From Lewinellaceae bacterium SD302 (GTDB lineage: Bacteria; Bacteroidota; Bacteroidia; Chitinophagales; Saprospiraceae): a DNA stretch of 40,740 bases. The DNA lies in NCBI GenBank assembly GCA_002591745.1, contig PDLQ01000040.1, positions 1 through 40,740 on the forward strand, read 5' to 3'. Made by a program: the position numbers and the translations under genes. This document shows positions 8,791 through 18,058 of this stretch, one piece after another. Each line of letters starts with the position of its first letter. The stretch's first letter is position 1. Under the pieces are notes generated by a model that was not told where the DNA came from, ran no database searches, and saw nothing but the letters and a program-made list of their open reading frames with translations.

Positions 8791-9936
8791 ATGGAAATTA
8801 CGATCAAAACGATGATGGGCCTGGAAGATATCCTGGCCAGTGAATTGAAAGTGCTGGGAGCAAAGGATATTGAAACCGGTATTCGTATGGTAAGTTGCCA
8901 GGGAGACATGAAACTCGTCTACCGGGCCAATCTGGAGCTGCGAACCGCTTTGCGGGTACTTCTGCCGATCGACAAATTTATGGCCCACAACGAAAAGGGA
9001 CTTTACACCATGTTGCGGGAAACGGACTGGAGTAAATTCGTAGGAAAAGATGGCAGCATCTGGATTGACGTAGTTAACCAAAGTGATCGTTTCCGCAACA
9101 GTCAGTTCCTGGCTCAACTTACCAAGGATGCCATCGTGGATCAATTCCGGGACAAGACCGGAGATCGGCCCAACGTCAGTAAAGACAACCCCGAATTACG
9201 GCTGAATCTCCACATCGGTAAAAAAGGGCACGCCGTGATCAGTGCCGATAGTTCCGGAGAGGGATTGCATCGCCGGGGTTACCGGGGGCGCACCGGGGCC
9301 GCACCGTTGAACGAAGTCCTGGCCGCAGGTTTACTCATGCTGGCTGAATACGACGGTAGCGTTCCTTTCGTGGATCCCATGTGTGGCTCGGGTACTATCG
9401 CCTGCGAAGCCGCTATGATTGCTGCCAATCACGCACCAGGCTTGCACCGAAAATTTGGCTTTCAACAATGGCCGGACTTCGACGCCGAGCTTTTTAGCGA
9501 CGTACGCCAGGCGGCACTGGACCGGAAGATCAGGCCCGCTCACCCGATTGTGGCCGCCGACCGTGATGGACTCAGCCTGCAACTGGCCAAGATTGCCGCC
9601 GATCGGATCGGGCTCAACGCTGCCATCAGCTGGGTGGAAAGTGATTTTCAGACCCTGGAGCCTCCCAAGGCCAATTCAGAGGATACGCCCGGTGGCGTTT
9701 TGGTGACCAACCCGCCCTACGACCTCCGCCTGAAAACCGGTGACATCGATGGACTTTACAAAGAGATCGGTGATACCCTCAAAAAGCGTTACGATAATTA
9801 TGCGGCTTTTCTGTTCAGCGCCAACCGGGATGCCCTCAAAAACGTTGGTCTGCGTACCAGCCGTAAGATCATTTTGATGAACGGTCAGTTGGAAGCACGA
9901 TTGCAGAAGTACGAAATGTATCTCGGCAAGAAATAA
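8791..9936 (+). CDS. THUMP-domain class I SAM-dependent RNA methyltransferase (RlmL-like)
   Basis: The product is 381 aa. It resembles the N-terminal RlmL half of E. coli RlmKL, which makes m2G2445 in 23S rRNA. A THUMP RNA-binding domain occupies about residues 45-155. The methyltransferase domain has the SAM-binding motif VDPMCGSGTIACEAAM (194-209) and the catalytic NPPY at 307-310, which marks N-methylation of a base amino group. The RlmK (m7G2069) half is absent, as is usual outside the gammaproteobacteria. It is divergent from the PPIase gene, with a -7 box immediately before the ATG. The target base is inferred from the family only. Confidence 0.9.
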   Translation: MEITIKTMMGLEDILASELKVLGAKDIETGIRMVSCQGDMKLVYRANLELRTALRVLLPIDKFMAHNEKGLYTMLRETDWSKFVGKDGSIWIDVVNQSDRFRNSQFLAQLTKDAIVDQFRDKTGDRPNVSKDNPELRLNLHIGKKGHAVISADSSGEGLHRRGYRGRTGAAPLNEVLAAGLLMLAEYDGSVPFVDPMCGSGTIACEAAMIAANHAPGLHRKFGFQQWPDFDAELFSDVRQAALDRKIRPAHPIVAADRDGLSLQLAKIAADRIGLNAAISWVESDFQTLEPPKANSEDTPGGVLVTNPPYDLRLKTGDIDGLYKEIGDTLKKRYDNYAAFLFSANRDALKNVGLRTSRKIILMNGQLEARLQKYEMYLGKK

Positions 9937-9941
9937 ACACT

Positions 9942-10089
9942 GCTACTTTGTAGTCAAAAAAACCGCTTCGCTGTTAGAATATAGACGCTGGACCGCTTCG
10001 CTGACAGACGGCCGCTTTGGTGCGCTTTCTCTCTGAAAATCCAGCGTCTGATATCCAGTTTATTGCATCTTTTTGACTAACAAAGTAGC
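9942..10089. repeat. 148-bp inverted-repeat element, copy B
   Basis: This has the same length and end sequences as copy A (3251-3398), from GCTACTTTG to GACTAACAAAGTAGC. The inner stem is AGACGCT (9983-9989) with AGCGTCT (10043-10049). Compared with copy A, one base pair changes from A-T to G-C on both sides, a compensatory change. A partial extra end (AAAGTAGC, 10139-10146) lies just outside. Confidence 0.85.
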
Positions 10090-10208
10090 AAAGATTTCGC
10101 GAGCTAACTCTGAGGAGCCTGCGACGATCACCGAAGGTAAAGTAGCAAAGTTGATCAGATGCAAATTGCTTTTTTGCCAGCAAAACAACTCAATAAACCT
10201 CCCTCTCT

Positions 10209-10472
10209 ATGAAGATCGCCTGCCCAAAATGTAATTGGGAACCCGATGGAAAAGCTTACTGGGTCTGCAGTGATTGCGGTACCATCTGGGATACTTTTTC
10301 CACGGCCGCCCGCTGTCCGAGCTGTAAGCGTCAATACAAGATCACCGCCTGTGTTCCTGAGGCCGGAGGTTGCCATGAAGCCAGCCCACACCTGGATTGG
10401 TATACCGACCTTGATCGTTTGCTAGAAGAAGAATTGGCGAAAATAAGGGAACGGGTGGGGGCAGCCGTGTGA
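10209..10472 (+). CDS. small zinc-ribbon protein
   Basis: The product is 87 aa. Eight cysteines are arranged as C5-x2-C8, C20-x2-C23 and C36-x2-C39 plus C48 and C55, which suggests one or two structural zinc ribbons. The C-terminal third is acidic and probably helical (LDRLLEEELAKIRERV). No catalytic motif is visible and I cannot assign a function. It converges on the large nuclease gene, whose stop codon lies only 5 bp away. Confidence 0.75.
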   Translation: MKIACPKCNWEPDGKAYWVCSDCGTIWDTFSTAARCPSCKRQYKITACVPEAGGCHEASPHLDWYTDLDRLLEEELAKIRERVGAAV

Positions 10473-10477
10473 TTGAG

Positions 10478-13246
10478 CTACTCCAGTAATCCGATCAGCG
10501 TTCGGAAATCATCCCAGTTGGCATCGGAGCTTTTCATTTCCAGCAAATCATTCAGTACCGGACCGTACAGATCGTCCAGTGCACCCGAAGTGCTTTCTGT
10601 TCTGACTTCCAACTGCCCCTGAGCCAGTTGCTCGCGCCGCCAGTCGTAAGTGGCCCGCAGCTTGTTCAGAATCTCTTTTTGAATAACGGCGTGGTCTTCG
10701 TCCGGAGCGATCGCGTCAATGCCCTGGAAGGCCTGGTCGTTGCGGGCGATCATAATGCCATCGCTGATGATGAAGTAAGCCGTGTGGACGCTATCCGGTG
10801 TTTCTCCCATCATTTCGGCGTAGAGGTTCAGTTGTAGATCTTCCCGGTTATTGATCAAAGAGCGGAAAACGGATTTGCCGCGCCATTTCAGGTCAATGAT
10901 CGCCAGTTCGTTGCCGCGTTCCAGGATAAGGTCGGCTCTACCTTTGAAGGGGCTGTCCTGGAAATAACCTTCCACGTCCAGCTCGGTACCTTTTACTGTC
11001 CAGTGGTTGTCCTGCAAGAGGGTGATGAGTGACCAGGCTGCACGACGCATCGTCTGGGTAAAGATGACCCGCTCCGGTTCCCGCCCGTATTCCAATAGAA
11101 CAGCACCTTCCTGCCGGAGTAATTCCGGGACGTAATAATCGACGAAATCGTAGCACTGCCTCCGATCCCAGTGATCATCCATTTTCTGTTCGAGCAGACT
11201 CTCGATCAATCGGTGACCAAGGTTACCCAGTAGGCGGTTGTCGGCGGCTACGGATAGCAGGTCATTGGGGCGCAGACGCAGACCGTATTGCAAGACGTAT
11301 TGGTGGGGGTAGTAAATAAGTTTATCCAGCGAGGTCGGTGTTTCGTATTCCCGCTGTAAGGTTTCGGACGGGCCTGCCCGGCCAGTCGTTAGGTGGGACG
11401 GGCGTTTTAGCTGTACCTGCATGCGGGGCTTCGGCAAAGGCTGAATCGGCTCTGGTTTGAAGACTGGTTGCACAAAATTTGCCAGAATGCCGTGGGCACT
11501 TCCACTGTCATCAATATTTACCGTCAGTTTCGCGAGTTCCTCGGCTCCGAAGGCTGCTTCCAGATCGCCGAGCAGGGCATGGGGGAGGGCTTCGCTGCCA
11601 TCGACCCGCTCACTCAAACAGAGGACCAACCGCTTACGGCTGTGTAAGAGTGGACGTAACTGTTGCCAGACCTGGCGGTCATTTTTTTGTTTCGGACTCA
11701 GCAGATGGCCGTGTTGACTGACGAAATAGGCCAGTTCCTCGGTCGTCCAGCGACTGAAGAAGTAGTTGCTGTCCTTTTCCGTAAAGTCCCACCAGATCAG
11801 TTCGTCCACTCCGGCGTAAATGGAGGCGGAGTGATAGGCACTGGGTAAGTGACCAAGTTGACGGGATTGGAAAGTCGTTGGCGTTGGCTCGTAAACGGAG
11901 CGGACCAGCCGCTCGGTTTCCAGGTAAGAGAGTTTGCTTTCCGGCAAGGCGTCGATCAATTCGACGAGCCGCTTGCACTGAGCGCCGAGGGTCTTGCGGG
12001 CGGTCAGATTGGCCCCTTCCAGTTCATTGACGTTTTCGCGGCTCCAGTTGAGCAGGAAGTTGAACAGGGCGCGGACCTCAGCCTTAGGTACGGATTCACC
12101 CTGTTGGTAACGCCTCCGGCTGAACCAGAAACTGTATTGTTCCCGTATTCGCTCCTCGTTGACGCGACTATCGTAACCAGCGCGCTTTGGCAGTGTCTCG
12201 TTGAGATAAACCGCGACTGTACGGTTCCACTCCGGTCCGCCCAAACCAGGGGAGTTAGCCAGGCTGCGAGCCAGGCGGGTAGCGAAGTGATTGTCGAAGG
12301 GCTTGACGATTAGGTTCAGAAATTCAAGCGTTCTTCGTAAATCGACCGGCTCCCAAAGAAAAGTGGTCACTAGTTTCAGCACCTGTAAGCTGGGACGGGC
12401 CAAGCTACTGACGGCCACGCCCTGATCGGGTAAACCTTCAATGGTCAGGGCGTTATTGAGGGTTTGCTTGCGTTCGGGCTGTAATAGTGCCGGCTTCCAG
12501 GCGGAATTGCCGGCAAGTAATCTGGCCAGATAGGCGGCGATGTGGGTTTCGCGGGTGGCGTATAGCAGGATTAAGCTACCATCTGCCCGTGCCGTTAGCT
12601 TCTCTTTTTGGCCGCTGACGATCTTCCGCTGCCAATTTGCCAAATCTGAATCGGTCGAGGCGATTTCCGGGTCGGGAATCGGCGTTACTTCACTACCGGT
12701 GACCCGCAACGAATCCAGTAAGCGGCGCAGCCCCGGTGGCAGTAGTTCTTCTGGCTCATGCAGGCAAATGTCCAAGGCGGGGTGGCGCCCGGCCAGAGTG
12801 GCTGCAATGAGTAGGTTTAACCGGTCAGCAAATCCGAAGCGCAGGTCCAGTTCGTTCGAGTCAGCTTGCAAAATTTCTTCAATCCTGGCCAGGGCCAAAA
12901 CCCTCGGAGGTAAGTCGGGACTGTTCGCCAGTACGGCCAGTCTTAGTCCGGCGCTCAATAATTCGTCCCGACGGCTAAGTAATTCGGCGGCCGTAGCCCA
13001 CTGGTCGGCGCGGAAAGATGCGGCGAAAAATACGTCTGGTGCCGATTCCAGATACGCAGCGCAGAGCTGGCGGTACTGTTCGATTCTCAGGTGATCTACG
13101 TCACCCGGAGGATGCTGAATGCCGTAAAATTTCTCCAGCCACTGTACGAAAGCACGGGGAGTAAAAAACTGCTCGCCCAGGACTGCGTTTTCCAGCCTGG
13201 GGAGGTGACTGTCTTCGTTGAGCTGGAGGCCTAGCCTTATTTTCAT
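10478..13246 (-). CDS. AddB-like PD-(D/E)XK nuclease family protein
   Basis: The product is 922 aa. The C-terminal nuclease domain shows D772 (GRADLILERG), D785-x-K787 (IIDLKW) and Q805-x3-Y809, the RecB/AddB nuclease motifs, so a metal-dependent DNA end-processing activity is likely. The long N-terminal part resembles the helicase-like scaffold of AddB/RecC, but I see no clear Walker A motif, so it may be an inactive helicase fold. The cysteine cluster of the AddB iron-sulfur staple is not visible. An AddA/UvrD-type helicase partner, normally adjacent, is not in the window. The start ATG at 13246 gives MKIRLGLQLNEDSHLPR. Confidence 0.8.
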   Translation of the reverse strand: MKIRLGLQLNEDSHLPRLENAVLGEQFFTPRAFVQWLEKFYGIQHPPGDVDHLRIEQYRQLCAAYLESAPDVFFAASFRADQWATAAELLSRRDELLSAGLRLAVLANSPDLPPRVLALARIEEILQADSNELDLRFGFADRLNLLIAATLAGRHPALDICLHEPEELLPPGLRRLLDSLRVTGSEVTPIPDPEIASTDSDLANWQRKIVSGQKEKLTARADGSLILLYATRETHIAAYLARLLAGNSAWKPALLQPERKQTLNNALTIEGLPDQGVAVSSLARPSLQVLKLVTTFLWEPVDLRRTLEFLNLIVKPFDNHFATRLARSLANSPGLGGPEWNRTVAVYLNETLPKRAGYDSRVNEERIREQYSFWFSRRRYQQGESVPKAEVRALFNFLLNWSRENVNELEGANLTARKTLGAQCKRLVELIDALPESKLSYLETERLVRSVYEPTPTTFQSRQLGHLPSAYHSASIYAGVDELIWWDFTEKDSNYFFSRWTTEELAYFVSQHGHLLSPKQKNDRQVWQQLRPLLHSRKRLVLCLSERVDGSEALPHALLGDLEAAFGAEELAKLTVNIDDSGSAHGILANFVQPVFKPEPIQPLPKPRMQVQLKRPSHLTTGRAGPSETLQREYETPTSLDKLIYYPHQYVLQYGLRLRPNDLLSVAADNRLLGNLGHRLIESLLEQKMDDHWDRRQCYDFVDYYVPELLRQEGAVLLEYGREPERVIFTQTMRRAAWSLITLLQDNHWTVKGTELDVEGYFQDSPFKGRADLILERGNELAIIDLKWRGKSVFRSLINNREDLQLNLYAEMMGETPDSVHTAYFIISDGIMIARNDQAFQGIDAIAPDEDHAVIQKEILNKLRATYDWRREQLAQGQLEVRTESTSGALDDLYGPVLNDLLEMKSSDANWDDFRTLIGLLE

Positions 13247-13301
13247 TCGTTAGGAATTGAGGGCAGAAAGGGAAGAATCGAAGTGGCTGAACGTAAGCCC
13301 T

Positions 13302-13310
13302 GCTACTTTG
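13302..13310 (+). repeat. GCTACTTTG motif, single copy
   Basis: This intergenic copy is followed by CTAGCCAGAAAAA, matching the extended flank. It lies upstream of the PD-(D/E)XK nuclease gene. The rest of 13247-13515 shows nothing that I can assign. Confidence 0.75.
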
Positions 13311-13515
13311 CTAGCCAGAAAAAGGACGAACTCATAATTGCTGGGTAATTTCTCGCAGGAAAGAAGATTTGATAGTGACTTTACTACGCCCGGTTACTGG
13401 TTACAAGTGAGGAGAGAGCAGCGTCTGAATTTCGCACCTTCACTCCTTCCTCCCGCAACGAATAGCGTGGCAGCTGGCGTTCTTCCTTCGTTTCTCAGAC
13501 CTTCAGTCCTTGTGT

Positions 13516-13896
13516 CTATCCGCCCATTTCAGCCCGCATCCGTGTCATCTGGCTTGTCCAGAGGGCTTTTTGGTCATCTACTTCGTCCTCGTCGGCAAAA
13601 TCGGTGATGTTCATGATGGTTTCGCCGGTTACGGGGCTGACTCTAATGTCGAATTCTAGAAATTCATCATCACTTTCGGCGTCTTCCCAGACAAAACGGA
13701 GCAGGTTAGGCTCCTGGTCTTCAATCAATTTGGCTTCTTCTTCGGCTCCGCTCCATACGAAAGTGAAGTCTTCGCCATTGATGTGTACCTCGTCGCAGAA
13801 CCAGCGCGTCAGACAGGACGGAGTGGTCAGGAATTGGTAGATAATGGCCGGGGAGGCGCGAAAAATGAATTCCTTGGTAAACTTAACTCGTTCCAT
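13516..13896 (-). CDS. START-like (SRPBCC superfamily) domain protein
   Basis: The product is 126 aa and consists of one domain. The N-terminus (KFTKEFIFRASPAIIYQFLTTP) and the following SCLTRWFCDEV are typical of the helix-grip START/Bet v1 fold, in particular the START-like family that is widespread in Bacteroidota. The fold binds hydrophobic ligands, but no ligand is known for this subfamily and no catalytic residues can be named. The C-terminal half is very acidic. There is no signal peptide. It lies divergent from rpoD with a 325-bp gap between them. Confidence 0.85.
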   Translation of the reverse strand: MERVKFTKEFIFRASPAIIYQFLTTPSCLTRWFCDEVHINGEDFTFVWSGAEEEAKLIEDQEPNLLRFVWEDAESDDEFLEFDIRVSPVTGETIMNITDFADEDEVDDQKALWTSQMTRMRAEMGG

Positions 13897-14221
13897 GTCA
13901 GTTGGTTAGTATCTAGGGTGGGCCGCAAATAAGGTATAATATCTGGAAAAACCAAAAGCGAGAGTTGTCCTAAACTAAAAGTAATGGGAAAATGTTAACT
14001 TAAGCAGGTCCCCAAGTGAAGCTCGGTTTGTTTGATGCCTTGCCTAAAAAGCCTTACCTTTGCGGCCGTTTCCGCCTAACTTTCAATTGGTTGGGCAAAC
14101 TTTTAACCCGGTATTAGCATCAACCTCAGCCTCTCTTTTATCCCAAAGATTTTCTGAAAACCGCCATTTTATTTTTCACCACGCATTCGCCGTCGCCGAA
14201 TCAATCTAAAGGTTTCTTTGA
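13897..14221. other. intergenic region with the rpoD promoter and a long leader
   Basis: This gap between the divergent START-like gene and rpoD has no gene. It holds the rpoD promoter (14031-14062) and a leader of about 150 nt. I see no riboswitch or attenuator in the leader. Confidence 0.6.
14031..14062 (+). promoter_or_regulatory. rpoD promoter (-33 TTTG, -7 TACCTTTG)
   Basis: TTTG at 14031-14034 and TACCTTTG at 14055-14062 are separated by 20 bp, a good match to the Bacteroidota sigma-A promoter (TTTG, about 19-21 bp, TAnnTTTG). Confidence 0.7.
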
Positions 14222-15091
14222 ATGAGACAATTAAAGATCACCAAATCGATCACTAACCGGGAGAGTCAGTCTCTGGAAAAATATCTGCAGGAAATCGGCA
14301 AAGTCGACCTGCTTACCCCGGAGGAAGAAGTCGATCTCGCCAAACGTATTAAGCAAGGTGATCAGATTGCCCTGGAAAAACTGACCAAGGCCAACCTTCG
14401 TTTCGTAGTTTCCGTAGCCAAACAGTATCAGAACCAAGGCCTCAGTCTGAGTGATCTGATCAATGAAGGTAACCTCGGCTTGATTAAAGCCGCCCAGCGC
14501 TTTGATGAAACCCGTGGTTTCAAATTTATCTCCTACGCCGTTTGGTGGATTCGCCAGTCTATCCTGCAAGCGCTCGCCGAGCAAAGCCGGATTGTCCGCC
14601 TGCCGTTGAATAAGGTAGGTAGCCTCAACAAGATCAACAAAGCATTCTCCGAATTGGAGCAGCGCTTCGAGCGCGAGCCAAGTTCCGAAGAACTCGCTGA
14701 ACAGCTTGAAATCGCTTCCGAAGAAGTTGAAACGACCCTCGGTGTAGCCGCCCGTCACGTTAGTATGGACGCTCCCTTCGTGGAAGGTGAGGATAATAGC
14801 CTGCTGGACGTACTCGAAAACACGGCCACTCCCGGTACCGACACGGCCCTGGAGTACGCCGAGAGCCTCCGCCGCGAGATCGAGCGCAGCCTCAGCACCC
14901 TCACCGAACGCCAGTGCGACGTCATCAAGCTCTACTACGGTATCGGTGTGGAGCACCCAATGAGTCTGGAAGATATTGGCGAGAAATTCGGCCTCACCCG
15001 TGAGCGCGTTCGCCAGATCAAGGACAAAGCCATTAATAAACTGCGAAGCGCCAACCGGAGTAAGCTGCTTAAGCATTACCTGGGAGCTTAA
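14222..15091 (+). CDS. rpoD: primary RNA polymerase sigma factor (sigma-70/RpoD)
   Basis: The product is 289 aa. It directs core RNA polymerase to housekeeping promoters. Region 1.2 spans about 15-50, region 2 about 55-125 (including [26 protein letters not shown] -10 recognition and melting residues), region 3 about 130-205, and region 4 about 220-283 with the -35 helix-turn-helix ([20 protein letters not shown]). Region 1.1 and the non-conserved region are missing, as in Bacteroidota primary sigma factors of about 287 aa. It has its own promoter and a long leader. Confidence 0.96.
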   Translation: MRQLKITKSITNRESQSLEKYLQEIGKVDLLTPEEEVDLAKRIKQGDQIALEKLTKANLRFVVSVAKQYQNQGLSLSDLINEGNLGLIKAAQRFDETRGFKFISYAVWWIRQSILQALAEQSRIVRLPLNKVGSLNKINKAFSELEQRFEREPSSEELAEQLEIASEEVETTLGVAARHVSMDAPFVEGEDNSLLDVLENTATPGTDTALEYAESLRREIERSLSTLTERQCDVIKLYYGIGVEHPMSLEDIGEKFGLTRERVRQIKDKAINKLRSANRSKLLKHYLGA

Positions 15092-15191
15092 TAGTAGATA
15101 GTCAGAAGTGTGTTAGTTGGGAGTTAGAAGTCGGGAGTGACTTCAACTTTCGACTATAATACTTCTGACTACTATACTCTCGACTGCTACC
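15092..15191 (+). other. hairpin-rich spacer after rpoD
   Basis: AGTCAGAAGT just after the rpoD stop has an exact complement, ACTTCTGACT, near 15160-15170, and a smaller GAAGTC/GACTTC stem lies between. No T-run follows, so the function (processing, partial termination or none) is open. Confidence 0.4.
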
Positions 15192-15725
15192 ATGCGTAAA
15201 CTCCCTACCCACGAAATCTCCCGCCTGTCGCCAGCCGAGTTTCAAACTGCGGAGAAAACTTCCGTAGTCCTTATCCTGGATAACATCCGCAGTGCCAATA
15301 ACGTGGGCAGTATCTTCCGGACGGCCGATGCCTTCGCACTCGAGCATCTGTACCTCTGTGGTATCACGGCCACCCCGCCTCATCGCGATATTATGAAAAC
15401 GGCCATTGGAGCCGAAGCGACCGTGAATTGGTCCTATGAGGAGTTGACTACCAAAGTAGCCATGCTACTGAAAAGCCAGGGCTGGACAATCCTGGCCGTC
15501 GAACAATCTGACAATCCTACCTGGTTGCAAGAACTGGAATTGCCCGCCAACGGGAAGGTCGCCCTGGTCCTGGGTAACGAAGTGAACGGCGTGGACAGTG
15601 AAGTCATGGATATCTGTGATGCCGCTCTGGAAGTCCCTCAGTTCGGCACCAAGCACTCCCTTAACGTAGCGGTCTGCACCGGCGTAGTTTGCTGGGAAGT
15701 AACGCGGCGGCTACGATTCAATTAA
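15192..15725 (+). CDS. TrmH/SpoU-family RNA 2'-O-methyltransferase
   Basis: The product is 177 aa. SPOUT-fold enzymes of this family methylate ribose in tRNA or rRNA using SAM bound in a trefoil knot. All three motifs are present: N-x-x-N-V-G-S-I-F-R-T-A-D-A at residues 34-47, LGNEVNG at 127-133, and SLNVAVCTGV at 156-165. The N-terminal substrate-binding extension is short (about 25 aa). Target not predictable. The copy of GCTACTTTG at 15452-15460 is read in frame as TKVAM without an obvious insertion. The gene lies behind rpoD and converges on the peroxidase gene. Confidence 0.92.
   Translation: MRKLPTHEISRLSPAEFQTAEKTSVVLILDNIRSANNVGSIFRTADAFALEHLYLCGITATPPHRDIMKTAIGAEATVNWSYEELTTKVAMLLKSQGWTILAVEQSDNPTWLQELELPANGKVALVLGNEVNGVDSEVMDICDAALEVPQFGTKHSLNVAVCTGVVCWEVTRRLRFN
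15452..15460 (-). repeat. GCTACTTTG motif inside the TrmH-family gene
   Basis: The motif on the minus strand is followed by GTAGTCAA, matching the extended flank. It lies within codons for TKVAM. Confidence 0.7.
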
Positions 15726-15758
15726 TGCAGCTTCACGTATGTAGGGCGAAAAGTAGTA

Positions 15759-17123
15759 TCAGTCACATCCCCGGTCAAACCGCGAACCTTCGTCCGAATT
15801 CGGGAAGCAATTACCACTCAACAGTGCCTGAGGAACGTAACGAAGTAGGTTGTCATCCCGAAGACTCTGTTCCAGGAAGGTGGTAAGGTTGTCGATTTCC
15901 GTCTCACTTAGTCCTAGTGGCTGGAAATGCGGGCTAAGTCGTCCGGCCGGCACCCGGTCGTTCTGGGCGATGCCGGCATTCTTGTACTCTACGACCTCAC
16001 GGACACTTCTAAAGCTCGCGCCGTGGCCGTAGAAAGGAGAATCACTGAGGTTATATAATTGGGGTGTTTTAAAAGCGAACATTTCGCTCTCGTTGCCGGT
16101 AAATCCGCCCCGGCCAAAATTTTCTACGTTGTCTGGGGAAGTTCCGAAGGTTTCTTCAGGACAGCGGTCCAGGTCTTCCATACCGATGACGTGAAAACTC
16201 ATCGTAGCCAGTGAGGGGCCGGAGTGACAACTTACACAGCCTCCTTTACCAAAAAAGACGATAGCACCGAGTTTCTCTTCCTCGGAAAGCATATCCCGTC
16301 CACCCCGGAGGTAACGTTGCCAAGGCGACTGATTGGCCAGTAATGTCCGCTCGTAGGCGGCGATAGCCAGGGCGGCAGTTTCTACGGTGATCTTTTCGGT
16401 GGCGGGCCGGTTGGGAAAGGCCGCTTCAAAAAGGTCGGCGTAACTATTGGCTTCCATGTATTCCTGGTCGATCACCAGTCGGTGAACGCCTAGGCCGGCA
16501 ATGGCCTGGGTTTCCAGTCCTTCGTAACCGAAGTTGTTGTTTTCCTTGGGGGTGTCGGGTGTCCAGTTAGCTTGGGTGCCTTCGTTGGTGCCACGGCCGC
16601 CGAACTGTCCGTTCCAGAGCATCACATCCTGATAAGCGCCGTTCATCGCCGTGGGCGTACGAATAGGCTGGACATCCAGCTGGTCACTGGCGTGATTGTT
16701 GCCCGGGCCACGTAGAAAGAAACCTTCACCTCCCTCACCGATTCCCTGAAAGCGATTAGCCTGGAATCCGGCTTCGGCGAAGTGACAACTGGCGCAGGAG
16801 AATGTCCCTACTGCTTCTTCAACCATTGGGTTCAATCCAATTCCCGTTTCATGAAACAGTTGTTTGCCGAGTAAGACTTTTATGTCCGTGATCGGATTAT
16901 TCGGATCCTGCGGTATGTTGGCGTAGTCATTGGATTCTGGTAGAATAAAGGCTGCCTTGCCGGCTGGATCCGCATCGGTGATCAGCCCCTCGAGTATCGC
17001 GTCATTTTCGGGGAGGATCATTTGATCATCATTGCCACAAGCGGTCAGGAGCAAAAGTAGAAAAGCAAAATATGTTGAGGTGCGCCAGGAAGGCAGGGAG
17101 GGGTGGGGAATAGTTTTTTTCAT
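15759..17123 (-). CDS. di-haem cytochrome c peroxidase-family lipoprotein
   Basis: The product is 454 aa. The N-terminus has a hydrophobic stretch ending in a lipobox (LLTAC, C29), so the protein should be lipid-anchored. Two haem c attachment motifs are present, C110-A-S-C-H114 and C296-V-S-C-H300, with the spacing of the bacterial CcpA/MauG family. These reduce hydrogen peroxide with electrons from small cytochromes, or, in MauG-like members, oxidise protein side chains. No electron-donor gene is adjacent, so its partner is unknown. The start ATG at 17123 is supported by the signal sequence. It converges on the TrmH-family gene. Confidence 0.92.
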   Translation of the reverse strand: MKKTIPHPSLPSWRTSTYFAFLLLLLTACGNDDQMILPENDAILEGLITDADPAGKAAFILPESNDYANIPQDPNNPITDIKVLLGKQLFHETGIGLNPMVEEAVGTFSCASCHFAEAGFQANRFQGIGEGGEGFFLRGPGNNHASDQLDVQPIRTPTAMNGAYQDVMLWNGQFGGRGTNEGTQANWTPDTPKENNNFGYEGLETQAIAGLGVHRLVIDQEYMEANSYADLFEAAFPNRPATEKITVETAALAIAAYERTLLANQSPWQRYLRGGRDMLSEEEKLGAIVFFGKGGCVSCHSGPSLATMSFHVIGMEDLDRCPEETFGTSPDNVENFGRGGFTGNESEMFAFKTPQLYNLSDSPFYGHGASFRSVREVVEYKNAGIAQNDRVPAGRLSPHFQPLGLSETEIDNLTTFLEQSLRDDNLLRYVPQALLSGNCFPNSDEGSRFDRGCD

Positions 17124-17307
17124 GGTTACTCTGTGAGATTATGTAAGGCCGGAAAATTGCTTAATGTCAAGGCTTAATGAACACGCAAATGCGTTCATTA
17201 CAAATTTGGTCGTATAAAACTAACTGCAAGTTATGAAAAGGGTGTGGCTTTCTACCAGAAAGAATATCGGCTTTGATTTTCGAATTTGAGTCGACAAGTA
17301 CCATAAA

Positions 17308-17343
17308 TACAAAAGCCGCCCCCGCGAACGGAGACGGCCTTTG
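17308..17343 (-). terminator. terminator after rplT
   Basis: Read on the minus strand, AAAGGCCGTCTCC pairs (with G-T pairs) with GGGGGCGGCTTTT and ends in TTTTG. It lies about 50 nt after the rplT stop. Confidence 0.7.
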
Positions 17344-17394
17344 CCGAAATTTCAACGATTTCGTCGATATCGCCGAAGCGAGATCGAAGGTTCT

Positions 17395-17739
17395 TTAGCC
17401 AATGCTTTTCACCACGGCGGTGAAAGCTTCCGGGTGGTTCATGGCCAGGTCAGCCAGCACCTTACGGTTCAGGTCAACGCCTTTTTGGCTCAGACCGTGC
17501 ATCAGGCGGCTGTAAGTGGTACCGTTCTGACGGGCAGCAGCATTGATCCGGGCAATCCACAGGCGGCGGAAAGCACGCTTCTTATTGCGACGGTCGCGGT
17601 AGGCGTACTGAAGGCCTTTCTCAACGGCATTTTTGGCAACGGTGTAGACGTTCTTACGAGCACCGAAATAGCCTTTGGCGGCTTTAATAATTTTCTTGCG
17701 GCGGGCACGACTGGCAACCGCATTAACTGAACGAGGCAT
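17395..17739 (-). CDS. rplT: 50S ribosomal protein L20
   Basis: The product is 114 aa, the normal length for L20. It begins [30 protein letters not shown] in pattern and is strongly basic. It binds 23S rRNA early in assembly of the large subunit. The gene lies 95 bp after rpmI on the same strand, in the conserved rpmI-rplT order, and a terminator follows. In many bacteria L20 represses this operon by binding its mRNA; nothing in the 95-bp spacer lets me confirm that here. Confidence 0.97.
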   Translation of the reverse strand: MPRSVNAVASRARRKKIIKAAKGYFGARKNVYTVAKNAVEKGLQYAYRDRRNKKRAFRRLWIARINAAARQNGTTYSRLMHGLSQKGVDLNRKVLADLAMNHPEAFTAVVKSIG

Positions 17740-17834
17740 ACATTCATTTTTTGTTCAACACAGGGACTACGACTTTTGGCAGTGCTTTTTCCTGTATTCT
17801 CGTGAAAAATGGGGTGAATTAAGTTGGCTTACAA

Positions 17835-18029
17835 CTACTTACAGAGCAAACGCTTGATGCGTTTTTCATCTGCTACGCTGACCAGAGCACCATCACGCAG
17901 ACGGAGTTTGGCCTTCTTGCTCTTGTTCCGCATCATATGCGAAGTATAAGCCTGGAAACGCTTGACCTTACCTTTGCTGGTAAGCTTGAAGCGCTTCTTT
18001 GCACTACTGTGCGTCTTCATTTTTGGCAT
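17835..18029 (-). CDS. rpmI: 50S ribosomal protein L35
   Basis: The product is 64 aa, the usual L35 length, and is highly basic. It begins [17 protein letters not shown], the family signature, so ATG 18029 is the start although the frame is open further upstream. A TACCTTTG box lies 21 nt before it. It should be cotranscribed with rplT. The translation factor gene infC, which usually precedes these two, is not present upstream. Confidence 0.97.
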   Translation of the reverse strand: MPKMKTHSSAKKRFKLTSKGKVKRFQAYTSHMMRNKSKKAKLRLRDGALVSVADEKRIKRLLCK

Positions 18030-18050
18030 ACTACCTGAATTTAAGGAGCG

Positions 18051-18058
18051 CAAAGGTA
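18051..18058 (-). promoter_or_regulatory. -7 promoter box of rpmI-rplT
   Basis: On the minus strand the sequence reads TACCTTTG, the consensus -7 box, 21 nt before the rpmI ATG. Confidence 0.6.

Noticed and set aside
8704..9144. upstream extension of the SlyD-like PPIase frame
   Set aside because: It would overlap the divergent methyltransferase gene; the family N-terminus begins at 8703.
14231..15076. 281-aa frame antisense to rpoD
   Set aside because: It mirrors the rpoD coding strand; the sigma factor on the other strand is unmistakable.
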